The notes under the pieces are model-generated. The model was given only the letters and a program-made list of their open reading frames with translations. It did not search any database and was not told the DNA's origin. A stretch of 49,470 bases of DNA from Pseudomonas sp. 14P_8.1_Bac3 (GTDB lineage Bacteria; Pseudomonadota; Gammaproteobacteria; Pseudomonadales; Pseudomonadaceae): the NCBI RefSeq assembly GCF_025466085.1, contig NZ_JANLOD010000076.1, positions 1-49,470 of the forward strand, given 5' to 3'. Every line of letters begins with the position of its first letter. Position 1 is the first letter of the stretch. The position numbers were made by a program, and so were the translations under genes. Shown one piece after another: positions 34,257 through 42,562 of the stretch.

Positions 34257-35492
34257 ATGGACAGTTTCACAAGTGCGGAACGAGAACTCACCCTCACACA
34301 GGCCGAACAGCGTATCCGGGCCGACCTGGAGCATCTGAGACTTCACGCGGAATCTCGCGTGCTGGGCCAACAGATCGTCGCTGTTCAGGTCACGGTCAGT
34401 TCTGACGACCAGCAGAGCATCGCCAGGGGAGCGGGCAAAGGCTACCTTCAGCATGCCCAGGTCGGTGCCCTTTACGAAACACTGGAACATTATTTAAGTG
34501 ATCACCTCATCACTGCAGATATTCAATGCATCGCACCCAGTTACTTCGCCAACTCGCAACTACTCATCGACGACACTGTTCTTGCGCCACTGATTGAACA
34601 ACCCCATGCATTGACTGCCTGCAGAACGTATACGGACGCACTCAAACAAAGCTCCTTCTATTACCCGGTTGCGTTATGCACACCCGACTATGCACAACAC
34701 CCGTTGAAACACGACACGACAAACTACAGCGTACTAAGACGCTACGCCTCTAACAGCGGAACAGCCATCGGCGCCAGTTACAACGAAGCAGTCCTGCACG
34801 CGGCCAATGAATGCATTGAGCGGGATGCGGTCTCGCTGTTTCTGCTGGAGCATTTCTACTACGAAAACCGGCCGGCGCTGCGCCGGGTTGTTCGCGTGGC
34901 GGAGCACGATGAACTGGGTCGACTCTGGCGGGACGCCGAAGCGGAGGTCGGTGCGGAAATCATTCTGATCGACATCAGCACCGAGTTCCTGCCACACAGC
35001 TTCCTGGCGTTCTCATCTGCACCCGGCGCCCAGCCCAACGTGTTTGGCAGCGGCTGCTCGATCAGCGCTCGACATGGCGCCTGGCGGGCACTCACCGAAC
35101 TCGTCCAGATGCATCACATGACCGCAGGGCCGGAACTGCAACACCACTTGAACAACGCACGACGACACCTGAGCCCATTCCCTCGCCTGCAGCGCTGTCT
35201 GCAGTTCGATCTGTATCCACTGCTCAGTTTGTGCGAGCAGATCACGGTCGAATTACCCGACGCGGTCATCGAGTGCCCGGTGGATGAGCAAATCCATCTG
35301 CTGGCCGAAGACCTGCACCGGCATGGCCGCAGGCTGGGAGTCACCCGGCTGCATCAAACCCCACTGGGGACCACCCTGGTCAATGTCGTGATTCCCGGGC
35401 TGGAACGGTTTTTCGTCGTTTCCAGCGGCAATGTGGTGATCCCGCAGGCACGCGGTCGCAGTCTGCAACGGCATCAGGGGGCAAACGCATGA
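34257..35492 (+). CDS. YcaO-domain ATP-dependent cyclodehydratase-like protein
   Basis: A 411-residue YcaO-superfamily protein. YcaO enzymes use ATP to phosphorylate a peptide backbone amide, giving azolines, thioamides or amidines. The conserved blocks are in order: GAGKG (58-62) with ALYETLEHY (71-79, Glu74/Glu77), SNSGTAIGASYNEAVLHA (165-182) followed by ECIERDAV (185-192), GSGCS (264-268) with RALTELVQ (277-284), and VNVVIPGLERFF (375-386). These supply the Mg-ATP-binding glutamates. The C-terminus lacks the PxPxP motif seen in many azoline-forming members. No E1-like/ocin-ThiF, TfuA or flavin dehydrogenase partner is present. It overlaps the methyltransferase by 4 bp. The fold is clear; the product is unknown. 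Confidence 0.9.
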   Translation: MDSFTSAERELTLTQAEQRIRADLEHLRLHAESRVLGQQIVAVQVTVSSDDQQSIARGAGKGYLQHAQVGALYETLEHYLSDHLITADIQCIAPSYFANSQLLIDDTVLAPLIEQPHALTACRTYTDALKQSSFYYPVALCTPDYAQHPLKHDTTNYSVLRRYASNSGTAIGASYNEAVLHAANECIERDAVSLFLLEHFYYENRPALRRVVRVAEHDELGRLWRDAEAEVGAEIILIDISTEFLPHSFLAFSSAPGAQPNVFGSGCSISARHGAWRALTELVQMHHMTAGPELQHHLNNARRHLSPFPRLQRCLQFDLYPLLSLCEQITVELPDAVIECPVDEQIHLLAEDLHRHGRRLGVTRLHQTPLGTTLVNVVIPGLERFFVVSSGNVVIPQARGRSLQRHQGANA

Positions 35493-36433
35493 CCCCGGCC
35501 CTTCGTCGAGAACACCACCTCGCTCAATCCCCCTCCCCTCAAAAGGCTGCGCCGGGCGAACTCGATTGCTACATCGAACCCTTCGGACCCGGCCTGCAAC
35601 ACCTGTTCGTCCTGCGCGTGAGCGGCCACGACTGGATCGGTCGCAAAGTCCTGCAACACAGTGACAGCGAGGGCTGGTACGTCAGCAGCCTGCTCAAACC
35701 CTCGATGTTGCTCGGGCCGCTGGCCGAATGGCAGTGGGGTGATCAAGGTGCGGTGATCTATTTTCGCGCGGTGTCTCCACGGGACAAGGAAACCGCGTTC
35801 CACAGCGCATTGGCGCAACCGGACAGCGACGTGCGCTTCCCCTTCCCCGCCCTGGATCACAATGGCCTGGAGTGTGTATGCCCGCCCGACTACTGGCAGT
35901 GCACCGAGTCGCTCGCGACCCAACTGAATGTCGACGAAGGTCATTTCCGCGAGCATTGCGCAACCCTGCTGAATACCCTCACGCAGCCGGGAGCGCTGAT
36001 CCACGACCCGGCGTGCTCTACGGGCGAATTCATTGCGCACCTGGCCTACCAACTCGCGGATCGCCAATGCCGCGGGTCCGACCGCTCAGCCTCGATGATC
36101 GAGCATGCCCTGAAACGTCATGGCTCTTCACCTGCCCGCTTCTCCGTGGCCGACGCCCGCCAGATAGCCACGACCGGCAGGCAATGCGACGTGCTGATCC
36201 TGCGTTTTCTCAATACCGAAGTGATGACCCGCGAGGACGCGCAGCAAACCTTCCACGACATGGTCCCGTGCGTTAAACCCGGCGGCACGATCCTGCTGTT
36301 CGGGCATACGCCGGTGCTGGTCGCCGTGCCCTATCTGGCGCAGGTGCAAAAGCTTGAACTGATCTCCAGCGTCGCAGCACGTCCAGGGCATTTGGAGCTG
36401 TTTCAGTTCTACCGACTGAGGAAGCCTGCCTGA
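35489..36433 (+). CDS. Class I SAM-dependent methyltransferase of the YcaO cassette
   Basis: A 314-residue protein whose C-terminal half (about 165-312) is a Rossmann-fold methyltransferase. The glycine-rich SAM loop is DPACSTGEF (173-181), the ribose-binding acidic residue is D198 (GSDRS), adenine binding is at ADAR (221-224), and the post-motif turn is KPGGTILLFG (263-272). The first 160 residues, including the WYVSSLLKPSMLLGPLAEWQWG segment, match no domain I know and could bind the peptide. The ATG overlaps the YcaO stop (ATGA), so the two enzymes are probably made in fixed ratio. It could methylate the YcaO-modified peptide, but this is not shown. Confidence 0.85.
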   Translation: MTPALRREHHLAQSPSPQKAAPGELDCYIEPFGPGLQHLFVLRVSGHDWIGRKVLQHSDSEGWYVSSLLKPSMLLGPLAEWQWGDQGAVIYFRAVSPRDKETAFHSALAQPDSDVRFPFPALDHNGLECVCPPDYWQCTESLATQLNVDEGHFREHCATLLNTLTQPGALIHDPACSTGEFIAHLAYQLADRQCRGSDRSASMIEHALKRHGSSPARFSVADARQIATTGRQCDVLILRFLNTEVMTREDAQQTFHDMVPCVKPGGTILLFGHTPVLVAVPYLAQVQKLELISSVAARPGHLELFQFYRLRKPA

Positions 36434-36435
36434 TG

Positions 36436-36462
36436 ATGAAAAACGGCACCCGAAGGTGCCGT
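36436..36462 (-). terminator. Terminator shared by the ABC-importer operon and the methyltransferase
   Basis: AACGGCACC and GGTGCCGTT pair around CGAA. On the minus strand the stem is followed by a five-T run, so it mainly ends the importer operon. On the plus strand the run is short (GTTAAA), leaving only weak termination of the convergent methyltransferase message. Confidence 0.75.
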
Positions 36463-36483
36463 TAAACAGTACAGGTCCGCCGT

Positions 36484-38226
36484 TTACTTACGCGCATCCG
36501 CCCACGATTTGAGCAGCTCGTTGTAGCTCACGGTTTCGCCTTTAGGCTTCTCGTTCGCCAGTTTCGGCTTTGGAGCACCCGGTTGGTCGAACCAGTATTG
36601 CGCGTCGCGCTCCGGGTTCATTTTCGGCCCGCAGACCGGTTGTGCCTTGGAGCGCTCCAGACGGGTCATGATCGCGTCCTGATCCTTGGCCAGCCCATCC
36701 AGCGCTTGCTGCGGCGTTTTCTCACCGCTGGCCGCTTCGGCAATGTGGCTCCACCACAGTTGTGCCAGACGCGGATAATCCGGCACGTTGGTCCCGGTCG
36801 GCGTCCATTGCACTCGAGCCGGGCTGCGATAGAACTCGACCAGGCCACCGAGTTTCGGTGCCAGGTCGGTCATGGCTTGCGAGTTGATGTCCGACTCGCG
36901 GATCGGGGTCAGGCCGACGATGGTTTTCTTCAGCGATACGGTTTTCGAGGTGACGAACTGCGCATACAGCCAGGCCGCCAGTTTCTGTTTCTCAGGCGTG
37001 GACTTCATGAACGTCCACGAACCCACATCCTGATAGCCCAGCTTCATGCCCTCTTCCCAATACGGGCCACGCGGCGACGGCGCCATCCGCCACTTCGGCG
37101 TGCCATCGGCGTTCACCACTGGCAGACCTGGCTTGGTCATGTCGGCCGTGAACGCGGTGTACCAGAAGATCTGCTGGGCGATGTTGCCCTGGGACGGCAC
37201 CGGGCCGGATTCGGAGAAGGTCATGCCTGCCGCTTCCGGTGGTGCGTAGGCCTTCATCCAGTCGACGTATTTCTGCGTGGCAAACACCGCGGCCGGGCCG
37301 TTGGTGTCGCCGCCACGGGTTACGCTGGAACCGACCGGGTGGCAATCCTCGACGCGGATCCCCCACTCGTCCACCGGCAAGCCATTAGGCAAGCCCTTGT
37401 CGCCGCCACCGGCCATGGAGAACCAGGCATCGGTGAAGCGCCAGCCCAGCGAAGGGTCTTTCTTGCCGTAGTCCATGTGCCCATAGATACGCTTGCCGTC
37501 GATTTCCTTGACGTCTTCGCTGAAGAACTTGGCGATGTCTTCATAGGCAGACCAGTTCACCGGTACGCCCAGTTCATAGCCGTACTTTTCCTTGAACTTG
37601 GCTTTGAGCTCCGGACGTTCGAACCAGTCGGCACGGAACCAGTAGAGGTTGGCGAACTGCTGGTCGGGCAGTTGATAGATCTTGCCGTCCGGCGCGGTGG
37701 TGAAGGAAATGCCGATGAAGTCCTTGATGTCCAGGGTTGGCGAGGTGAAGTCCTTGCCTTCGTTGGCCATCAGATCGGTGATCGCCTCAGTCTTGCCATA
37801 GCGGAAGTGCGTACCGATCAAGTCCGAGTCGTTGACCCAACCGTCGTAGATGCTTTTGTCCGACTGCATCACGGTCTGCAGTTTTTCCACCACATCGCCT
37901 TCCTGCAGCAGATCGTGGGTGACCTTGATCCCGGTGATCTCGGTGAACGCCTTGGCCAGCACCTTGGACTCATACTCGTGGGTGGTCAGGGTTTCCGAGA
38001 CGACCTTGATGTCCATCCCGCGAAACGGCTGCGCCGCCTTGATGAACCACTTCAGTTCCTCGAGCTGCTGATCCGCCGTCAGGGTGGACGGTTTGAATTC
38101 GCTGCCGATCCATTTTTTCGCCGCGTCTTCGTAGGCATCAGCCCAGGCAGACGCGCTCAAACCGCTGAGTGCCAGCATGGCTGCCAATGAAATGCTATGT
38201 CGCAGCTTATTGTTTTTGTCGAACAT
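36484..38226 (-). CDS. Carbohydrate/polyol ABC transporter substrate-binding protein (GlpV-like)
   Basis: A 580-residue periplasmic binding protein. ATG 38226 has AGGAGG six bases upstream. The signal peptide runs from MFDKNNKLRHSISLAAMLA to about ASAWA before DAYEDAAKK. The body belongs to the CUT1 family (cluster D) but is about 130 residues longer than ordinary sugar-binding proteins, as in the subgroup that accompanies DUF2160 proteins. It is the last gene of the operon glpS-T-P-Q-U-V, the order I recall for the Rhizobium leguminosarum glycerol importer. Glycerol or a related polyol is therefore the most likely ligand, though the neighbouring AcoR-like regulator leaves other small alcohols possible. 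Confidence 0.85.
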   Translation of the reverse strand: MFDKNNKLRHSISLAAMLALSGLSASAWADAYEDAAKKWIGSEFKPSTLTADQQLEELKWFIKAAQPFRGMDIKVVSETLTTHEYESKVLAKAFTEITGIKVTHDLLQEGDVVEKLQTVMQSDKSIYDGWVNDSDLIGTHFRYGKTEAITDLMANEGKDFTSPTLDIKDFIGISFTTAPDGKIYQLPDQQFANLYWFRADWFERPELKAKFKEKYGYELGVPVNWSAYEDIAKFFSEDVKEIDGKRIYGHMDYGKKDPSLGWRFTDAWFSMAGGGDKGLPNGLPVDEWGIRVEDCHPVGSSVTRGGDTNGPAAVFATQKYVDWMKAYAPPEAAGMTFSESGPVPSQGNIAQQIFWYTAFTADMTKPGLPVVNADGTPKWRMAPSPRGPYWEEGMKLGYQDVGSWTFMKSTPEKQKLAAWLYAQFVTSKTVSLKKTIVGLTPIRESDINSQAMTDLAPKLGGLVEFYRSPARVQWTPTGTNVPDYPRLAQLWWSHIAEAASGEKTPQQALDGLAKDQDAIMTRLERSKAQPVCGPKMNPERDAQYWFDQPGAPKPKLANEKPKGETVSYNELLKSWADARK

Positions 38227-38273
38227 AGAGACCTCCTGTTTAGGTTTCGGAGCAACATTGCCGAGCGATTCGA

Positions 38274-38549
38274 CTAGCCCCAACGCATCACAGCCAACAG
38301 CCACACCAGGGACAACGCAGACGCTACCCAGATGCTCCAGTCGGTCGCGCCAATGACCAGCAAATGCAGGTAGGCGCTACCGAGAAGACCGATAAACAGC
38401 CGATCGCCACGGGTGGTGGCAATCGGCAGGAAACCTCGCCGAAGAATGCTCGGCGAGCGCAACTCCCAGGTCGTCATGCCCACCAGGATCAGGCCAATGA
38501 CGATAAAGAATGCCGCTGTAGGGGTGGTCCAACTCATCCATTCCATCAT
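38274..38549 (-). CDS. DUF2160 small membrane protein (GlpU-like)
   Basis: A 91-residue protein with two to three hydrophobic segments (TAAFFIVIGLILVGMTTWEL, then the LLGSAYLHLLVIG and ASALSLVWLLAV stretches). It belongs to the DUF2160 family, found almost only in this type of importer operon between the second permease and the binding protein. Its role is unknown; it may assist assembly of the transporter. ATG 38549 follows GAGGAA closely; the next codon is also ATG. It starts 7 bp after the permease. Confidence 0.85.
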   Translation of the reverse strand: MMEWMSWTTPTAAFFIVIGLILVGMTTWELRSPSILRRGFLPIATTRGDRLFIGLLGSAYLHLLVIGATDWSIWVASALSLVWLLAVMRWG

Positions 38550-38556
38550 CAGTTCC

Positions 38557-39357
38557 TCATACCCGGCCCAGGGCAAAGCCCTTGGCCACGTGGTTGCGAA
38601 CGAACCAGATCACCAGCATGCCCGGCAGGATGGTCAACACCCCCGCCGCCGCCAGCACGCCCCAGTCGATGCCGGAGGCCGAGACGGTTCGGGTCATCAC
38701 CGCCGCGATCGGCTTGGCGTTCACCGACGTCAGGGTGCGCGCCAGCAACAGCTCGACCCAGGAAAACATGAAGCAGAAAAACGCCGTCACGCCGATGCCC
38801 GAGCCAATCAGCGGCACGAAAATCTTTACGAAGAACTTCGGAAAGCTGTACCCGTCGATGTAGGCCGTCTCGTCGATTTCCTTGGGAACCCCGGACATGA
38901 AGCCTTCGAGAATCCACACCGCCAACGGCACGTTGAACAGGCAATGGGCCAACGCCACCGCGATGTGCGTGTCGAACAGGCCGATCGAGGAATACAGCTG
39001 GAAGAACGGCAACAGGAATACCGCCGGCGGTGCCATGCGGTTGGTCAGCAGCCAGAAAAACAGGTGCTTGTCACCGAGGAAGCGATAGCGCGAGAACGCA
39101 TACGCCGCCGGCAACGCTACGCTCAGCGAGATCACCGTGTTCAGGCTCACGTAGTACAGCGAGTTGAGGTAGCCGGTGTACCAGCTCGGATCGGTGAAGA
39201 TCACCTTATAGTTGGCGAGGGTGAAATTTTGCGGAAACAGCGTCAGGCCACCGAGGATTTCGGTATTGCTCTTGAAGGACATGTTCAGCAGCCAGTAGAT
39301 CGGCACCAGCAGGAACAGGATGTAGATCAGCAACGGGATGAGTTTTCGCTTGCTCAT
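38557..39357 (-). CDS. ABC transporter permease (GlpQ-like)
   Basis: A 266-residue inner-membrane permease of the MalG type with six predicted helices. The EAA loop that docks the ATPase is visible as EGFMSGVPKEIDETAYIDG. It forms the translocation pore with the permease encoded 8 bp upstream. Confidence 0.9.
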   Translation of the reverse strand: MSKRKLIPLLIYILFLLVPIYWLLNMSFKSNTEILGGLTLFPQNFTLANYKVIFTDPSWYTGYLNSLYYVSLNTVISLSVALPAAYAFSRYRFLGDKHLFFWLLTNRMAPPAVFLLPFFQLYSSIGLFDTHIAVALAHCLFNVPLAVWILEGFMSGVPKEIDETAYIDGYSFPKFFVKIFVPLIGSGIGVTAFFCFMFSWVELLLARTLTSVNAKPIAAVMTRTVSASGIDWGVLAAAGVLTILPGMLVIWFVRNHVAKGFALGRV

Positions 39358-39365
39358 GGCAGACC

Positions 39366-40232
39366 TCAGCGGTTGGCGTCAGAGTGAGTCATGGCGGTAT
39401 AGAACAGCCAGGACACCAACAGGATGATCAGGAAGTACACCAGCGAGAAAGCTGCCGCCGGGCCAAGGTCGAATTGCCCTACGGCCATCTGGGTCAACGT
39501 CTGGCTCAGGAAGGTCGTGGCATTCCCAGGACCACCCCCCGTCAACACGAACGGCTCGGTGTAGATCATGAAACTGTCCATGAAGCGCAACATCACCGCG
39601 ATCAACAGCACGCTCTTGAGCTTGGGCAACTGGATGTGTCGGAAAACCGCCCAGGCCGATGCCCGATCGATTCGCGCCGCCTGGTAGTACACGTCCGGGA
39701 TGGCCCGCAACCCGGAGAAACACAGCAACGCCACCAGCGACGTCCAGTGCCAGACGTCCATCACCAGCACCGTGACCCAGGCGTCCATGGTGTTCGCCGC
39801 ATAGTTGTAGCTGATGCCCATGGCATTAAGGGTTGAACCCAGCAGGCCAATGTCGGCCCGGCCAAAAATCTGCCAGATCGTGCCGACCACATTCCAAGGG
39901 ATCAGCAGCGGAATCGCCAGGATGATCAGCACCAGCGACGACCAGCGTCCCTTGGTCGGCATCGTCAGGGCAATGGCGATGCCCAGCGGAATCTCGATCA
40001 GCAACACGCAGCCGGAGTAGATGAACTGCCGCAACAGCGAATCGTGCAGCCGTGGATCGAGCAATACCTGCTTGTACCAGTCGGCGCCGACGAAGTAGCG
40101 GCTGGACTGGTCGAAGATGTCCTGCACCGAGTAGTTGACCACAGTCATCATCGGGATCACCGCACTGAACGCCACCAGCAAAAACACCGGCAGGACCAGC
40201 CACCAGGCCTTGTTGTTCTGCACCTTGTTCAT
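39366..40232 (-). CDS. ABC transporter permease (GlpP-like)
   Basis: A 288-residue MalF-type permease with six predicted helices. The coupling-loop region is LRAIPDVYYQAARIDRASAW. Its ATG overlaps the stop of the second ATPase gene by 4 bp. It pairs with the downstream MalG-type permease. Confidence 0.9.
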   Translation of the reverse strand: MNKVQNNKAWWLVLPVFLLVAFSAVIPMMTVVNYSVQDIFDQSSRYFVGADWYKQVLLDPRLHDSLLRQFIYSGCVLLIEIPLGIAIALTMPTKGRWSSLVLIILAIPLLIPWNVVGTIWQIFGRADIGLLGSTLNAMGISYNYAANTMDAWVTVLVMDVWHWTSLVALLCFSGLRAIPDVYYQAARIDRASAWAVFRHIQLPKLKSVLLIAVMLRFMDSFMIYTEPFVLTGGGPGNATTFLSQTLTQMAVGQFDLGPAAAFSLVYFLIILLVSWLFYTAMTHSDANR

Positions 40233-41344
40233 GGCTGCTCCCCGTTATTGGCGTGCGCTGACAGCAGATAATCGTCGGCGTAGACCATCAGCCACTGCGC
40301 AGGAAAACTGATATACGCCGTGCCTTCCGGCACCGGTTTGTCTTCCGCCAGGCGCACTTTCAACGGCGCGCCATCCAGATTCAGCGTCATGATCTTGTAG
40401 GTGCCGAGGTCTTCAACGTGTACGACCTGTGCCTGCATCGCGTCGTCGAACGGCTCGTCCCACACGTGCACGAACTCTGGACGGATGCCGACCTTCAGGG
40501 TTTTCCATTTGGACTCGGCGATGCGTTGCTGTTGCGCGTCGGACAACGGCAGATGCGTCGAGGCGAAACCAACCCCGCCCGGCTGCGGCTGCACCTCGAT
40601 CAGGTTCATCCCCGGACTGCCGATGAAGTAACCGACGAAGGTGTGGCTCGGCCGCTCGAACAATTCCCGCGGCGTGCCGAACTGCACGATCTGCCCGCCG
40701 TACATCACCGCGATCTTGTCGGCAAAGGTCGAGGCCTCCAGTTGATCATGGGTGACGTAGACCATGGTGATGTTGAACTGCTCGTGGATCTGCTTGAGCT
40801 TGCGCCGCAGCTTCCACTTCAGGTGCGGGTCGATCACGGTCAGCGGCTCATCGAAGAGGATCGCCGACACGTCATCGCGTACCAGCCCACGGCCCATGGA
40901 AACTTTCTGTTTTTCGTCGGCGGTGAGGTTGCGTGCCTTTTTGTTCAGCAGCGCCTGGAGGTCGAGGACCTCGGCAATTTCCTGCACCTTGCTGTGAATT
41001 TTCGCTTCGGCCATGCCCTGGTTGCGCAGGGGGAACGCCAGGTTGTCGAACACCGTCATGGTGTCGTAGACCACCGGGAACTGGAAAACCTGGGCGATGT
41101 TGCGCTTCTCGGGCGTCAGGTCGTTGACCACTTTACCGTCAAACTGCACCTCGCCCTGGGACGGGCTGAGCAGCCCGGAAATGATGTTGAGCAAGGTCGA
41201 CTTGCCGCAGCCCGAAGGCCCGAGCAAGGCATAGGCACCGCCCTGTTCCCAGACGTGGTCCATCTCGCGGATCGCGTAATCCTCGGGGCCGCTCGGCGTG
41301 CGCGTGTAGCTGTGAGCGAGGTTGTGCAAACGGATTTCGGCCAT
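40229..41344 (-). CDS. ABC transporter ATP-binding protein with degenerate signature (GlpT-like)
   Basis: A 371-residue ATPase of the MalK/UgpC type: nucleotide-binding domain 1-235 plus a C-terminal TOBE region. Walker A is GPSGCGKST (42-50) and Walker B is AILFDEPLTVID (161-172). The ABC signature LSGGQ is replaced by LTADEKQ (140-146), although the following KVSMGRGLVR helix is conserved. The partner ATPase keeps the canonical signature, so the dimer should have one normal and one atypical ATP site. It overlaps its neighbours on both sides by 1-4 bp. Confidence 0.9.
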   Translation of the reverse strand: MAEIRLHNLAHSYTRTPSGPEDYAIREMDHVWEQGGAYALLGPSGCGKSTLLNIISGLLSPSQGEVQFDGKVVNDLTPEKRNIAQVFQFPVVYDTMTVFDNLAFPLRNQGMAEAKIHSKVQEIAEVLDLQALLNKKARNLTADEKQKVSMGRGLVRDDVSAILFDEPLTVIDPHLKWKLRRKLKQIHEQFNITMVYVTHDQLEASTFADKIAVMYGGQIVQFGTPRELFERPSHTFVGYFIGSPGMNLIEVQPQPGGVGFASTHLPLSDAQQQRIAESKWKTLKVGIRPEFVHVWDEPFDDAMQAQVVHVEDLGTYKIMTLNLDGAPLKVRLAEDKPVPEGTAYISFPAQWLMVYADDYLLSAHANNGEQP

Positions 41345-42438
41345 CAGGCAACCCTCGCGATACGGCGACCGGGCGCCTGGACCAGTCGTCCCTGCGCATC
41401 GAACACAAACAGTTTATGGGTCGGGATGTAGATGCGAATCGGTGCATCGACGTCGTATTCGTGAACGCCCGGCAAATGCAGGACCAGCAGGAAATGTTCG
41501 TTGCGCACGTGGAGGAAAGTTTCCGAACCGCTGATCTCGGCGACTTCAACGGTCACCGCCAGTTCGAGGTCGTCGTCGTTGCTCGGCACCAGCGAGATAT
41601 GGCTCGGGCGCACGCCGAAGCGGAACTCACCCTCGCCTACCGGACGCAGATCCACATTCAACGGAAAGTGCACGAAGTTGGCGAAGCTGACTTCATTGCC
41701 GGCAATCCGACCTGGCATCAGGTTGATCGGTGGCTCGGAGAACAATTCGGCGGCGAGCACGGTTTGCGGCTGGTGATAAACCTCGGAAGACTTGCCGCTC
41801 TGGATCACCCGGCCTTCATGAAGAATGGTGGTGGTGCCGCCCAGTGCCAGGGCCTCGTTAGGCTCGGTGGTGGCATAAATTGCAATGGTGTGCCGCGCCT
41901 TGAACAGCTCGCGCATTTCCTGGCGCAGCTCTTCGCGCAATTTGTAATCGAGGTTGACCAGCGGTTCGTCGAACAGAATCAGCTCGGCGTCCTTGACCAG
42001 CGCCCGGGCCATGGCGGTGCGCTGTTGCTGGCCGCCGGAGAGTTCCAGCGGATGGCGCTGGAGAAACTTTTCGATGCGCAGCATCTTCGCGGTTTCCAGC
42101 ACTTTGCTCTGGATCAGCTCGTTGGACACACCGCCCTGGCGCAATGGCGAAGCGATGTTCTCGAACACCGTCATGGTCGGGTAATTGATGAATTGCTGAT
42201 AGACCATCGACACGTTGCGCAAGCGCACCGGGCGCTGGGTGACGTCGACGCCGTTCATCAGGATGCGGCCGCTGTCGGGCTTGTCCAGACCGGCCATCAG
42301 GCGCATGAGGCTGGTTTTGCCGGACAGCGTGCGGCCGAGCAGAACGTTGAAGGATCCGGGTTCGAAACTAAGGCACGCATCGTCGATCCAGGTCTGACCC
42401 TCGACGGTGCGGCTGACGTGCTCCAGAGTGAGTGACAT
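41344..42438 (-). CDS. ABC transporter ATP-binding protein (GlpS-like)
   Basis: A 364-residue ATPase, first gene of the importer operon. Walker A is GRTLSGKT (35-42), the Q-loop is in MVYQQF, the signature is LSGGQQQR (133-140) and Walker B is LILFDEPL (153-160). A TOBE-like C-terminal domain follows (about 235-364). The ATG lies about 34 nt downstream of the start site expected from the sigma-54 promoter, with AAGG 8 bp before it overlapped by an AAYAAYAA motif. The upstream neighbour is the divergent activator gene. Confidence 0.9.
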   Translation of the reverse strand: MSLTLEHVSRTVEGQTWIDDACLSFEPGSFNVLLGRTLSGKTSLMRLMAGLDKPDSGRILMNGVDVTQRPVRLRNVSMVYQQFINYPTMTVFENIASPLRQGGVSNELIQSKVLETAKMLRIEKFLQRHPLELSGGQQQRTAMARALVKDAELILFDEPLVNLDYKLREELRQEMRELFKARHTIAIYATTEPNEALALGGTTTILHEGRVIQSGKSSEVYHQPQTVLAAELFSEPPINLMPGRIAGNEVSFANFVHFPLNVDLRPVGEGEFRFGVRPSHISLVPSNDDDLELAVTVEVAEISGSETFLHVRNEHFLLVLHLPGVHEYDVDAPIRIYIPTHKLFVFDAQGRLVQAPGRRIARVA

Positions 42439-42450
42439 GGCTCGGCCTTT

Positions 42451-42458
42451 TTATTATT
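42451..42458 (-). promoter_or_regulatory. Hfq/Crc-type CA motif at the importer operon start
   Basis: On the minus strand AATAATAA lies 12 nt before the first ATPase ATG and runs directly into its AAAAGG ribosome binding site. This is the classical layout for Hfq/Crc repression of carbon-uptake operons in Pseudomonas. Confidence 0.5.
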
Positions 42459-42482
42459 GGAGTCAAGCGACCGGAGCGATAG

Positions 42483-42498
42483 AGCGAGTTTCGTGCCA
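42483..42498 (-). promoter_or_regulatory. Sigma-54 (-24/-12) promoter of the ABC-importer operon
   Basis: Reading the minus strand, TGGCACGAAACTCGCT fits the TGGCACG-N4-TTGCW consensus with one mismatch and has the strict GG-N10-GC spacing. The expected transcription start is near 42472, giving a leader of about 34 nt. The divergent gene encodes a sigma-54 activator, which supports function. Confidence 0.85.
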
Positions 42499-42562
42499 AA
42501 AAGTGCAACGTATTGATCTGATTAAGAAATCGTTGAAAGGTTAGGAGAAGCACTTTCGTTGC

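Noticed and set aside
34087..36433. Identity as a known azole RiPP (microcin B17 or plantazolicin type) cluster
   Set aside because: No dehydrogenase or E1-like partner, no Cys/Ser in the candidate precursor, and no exporter.
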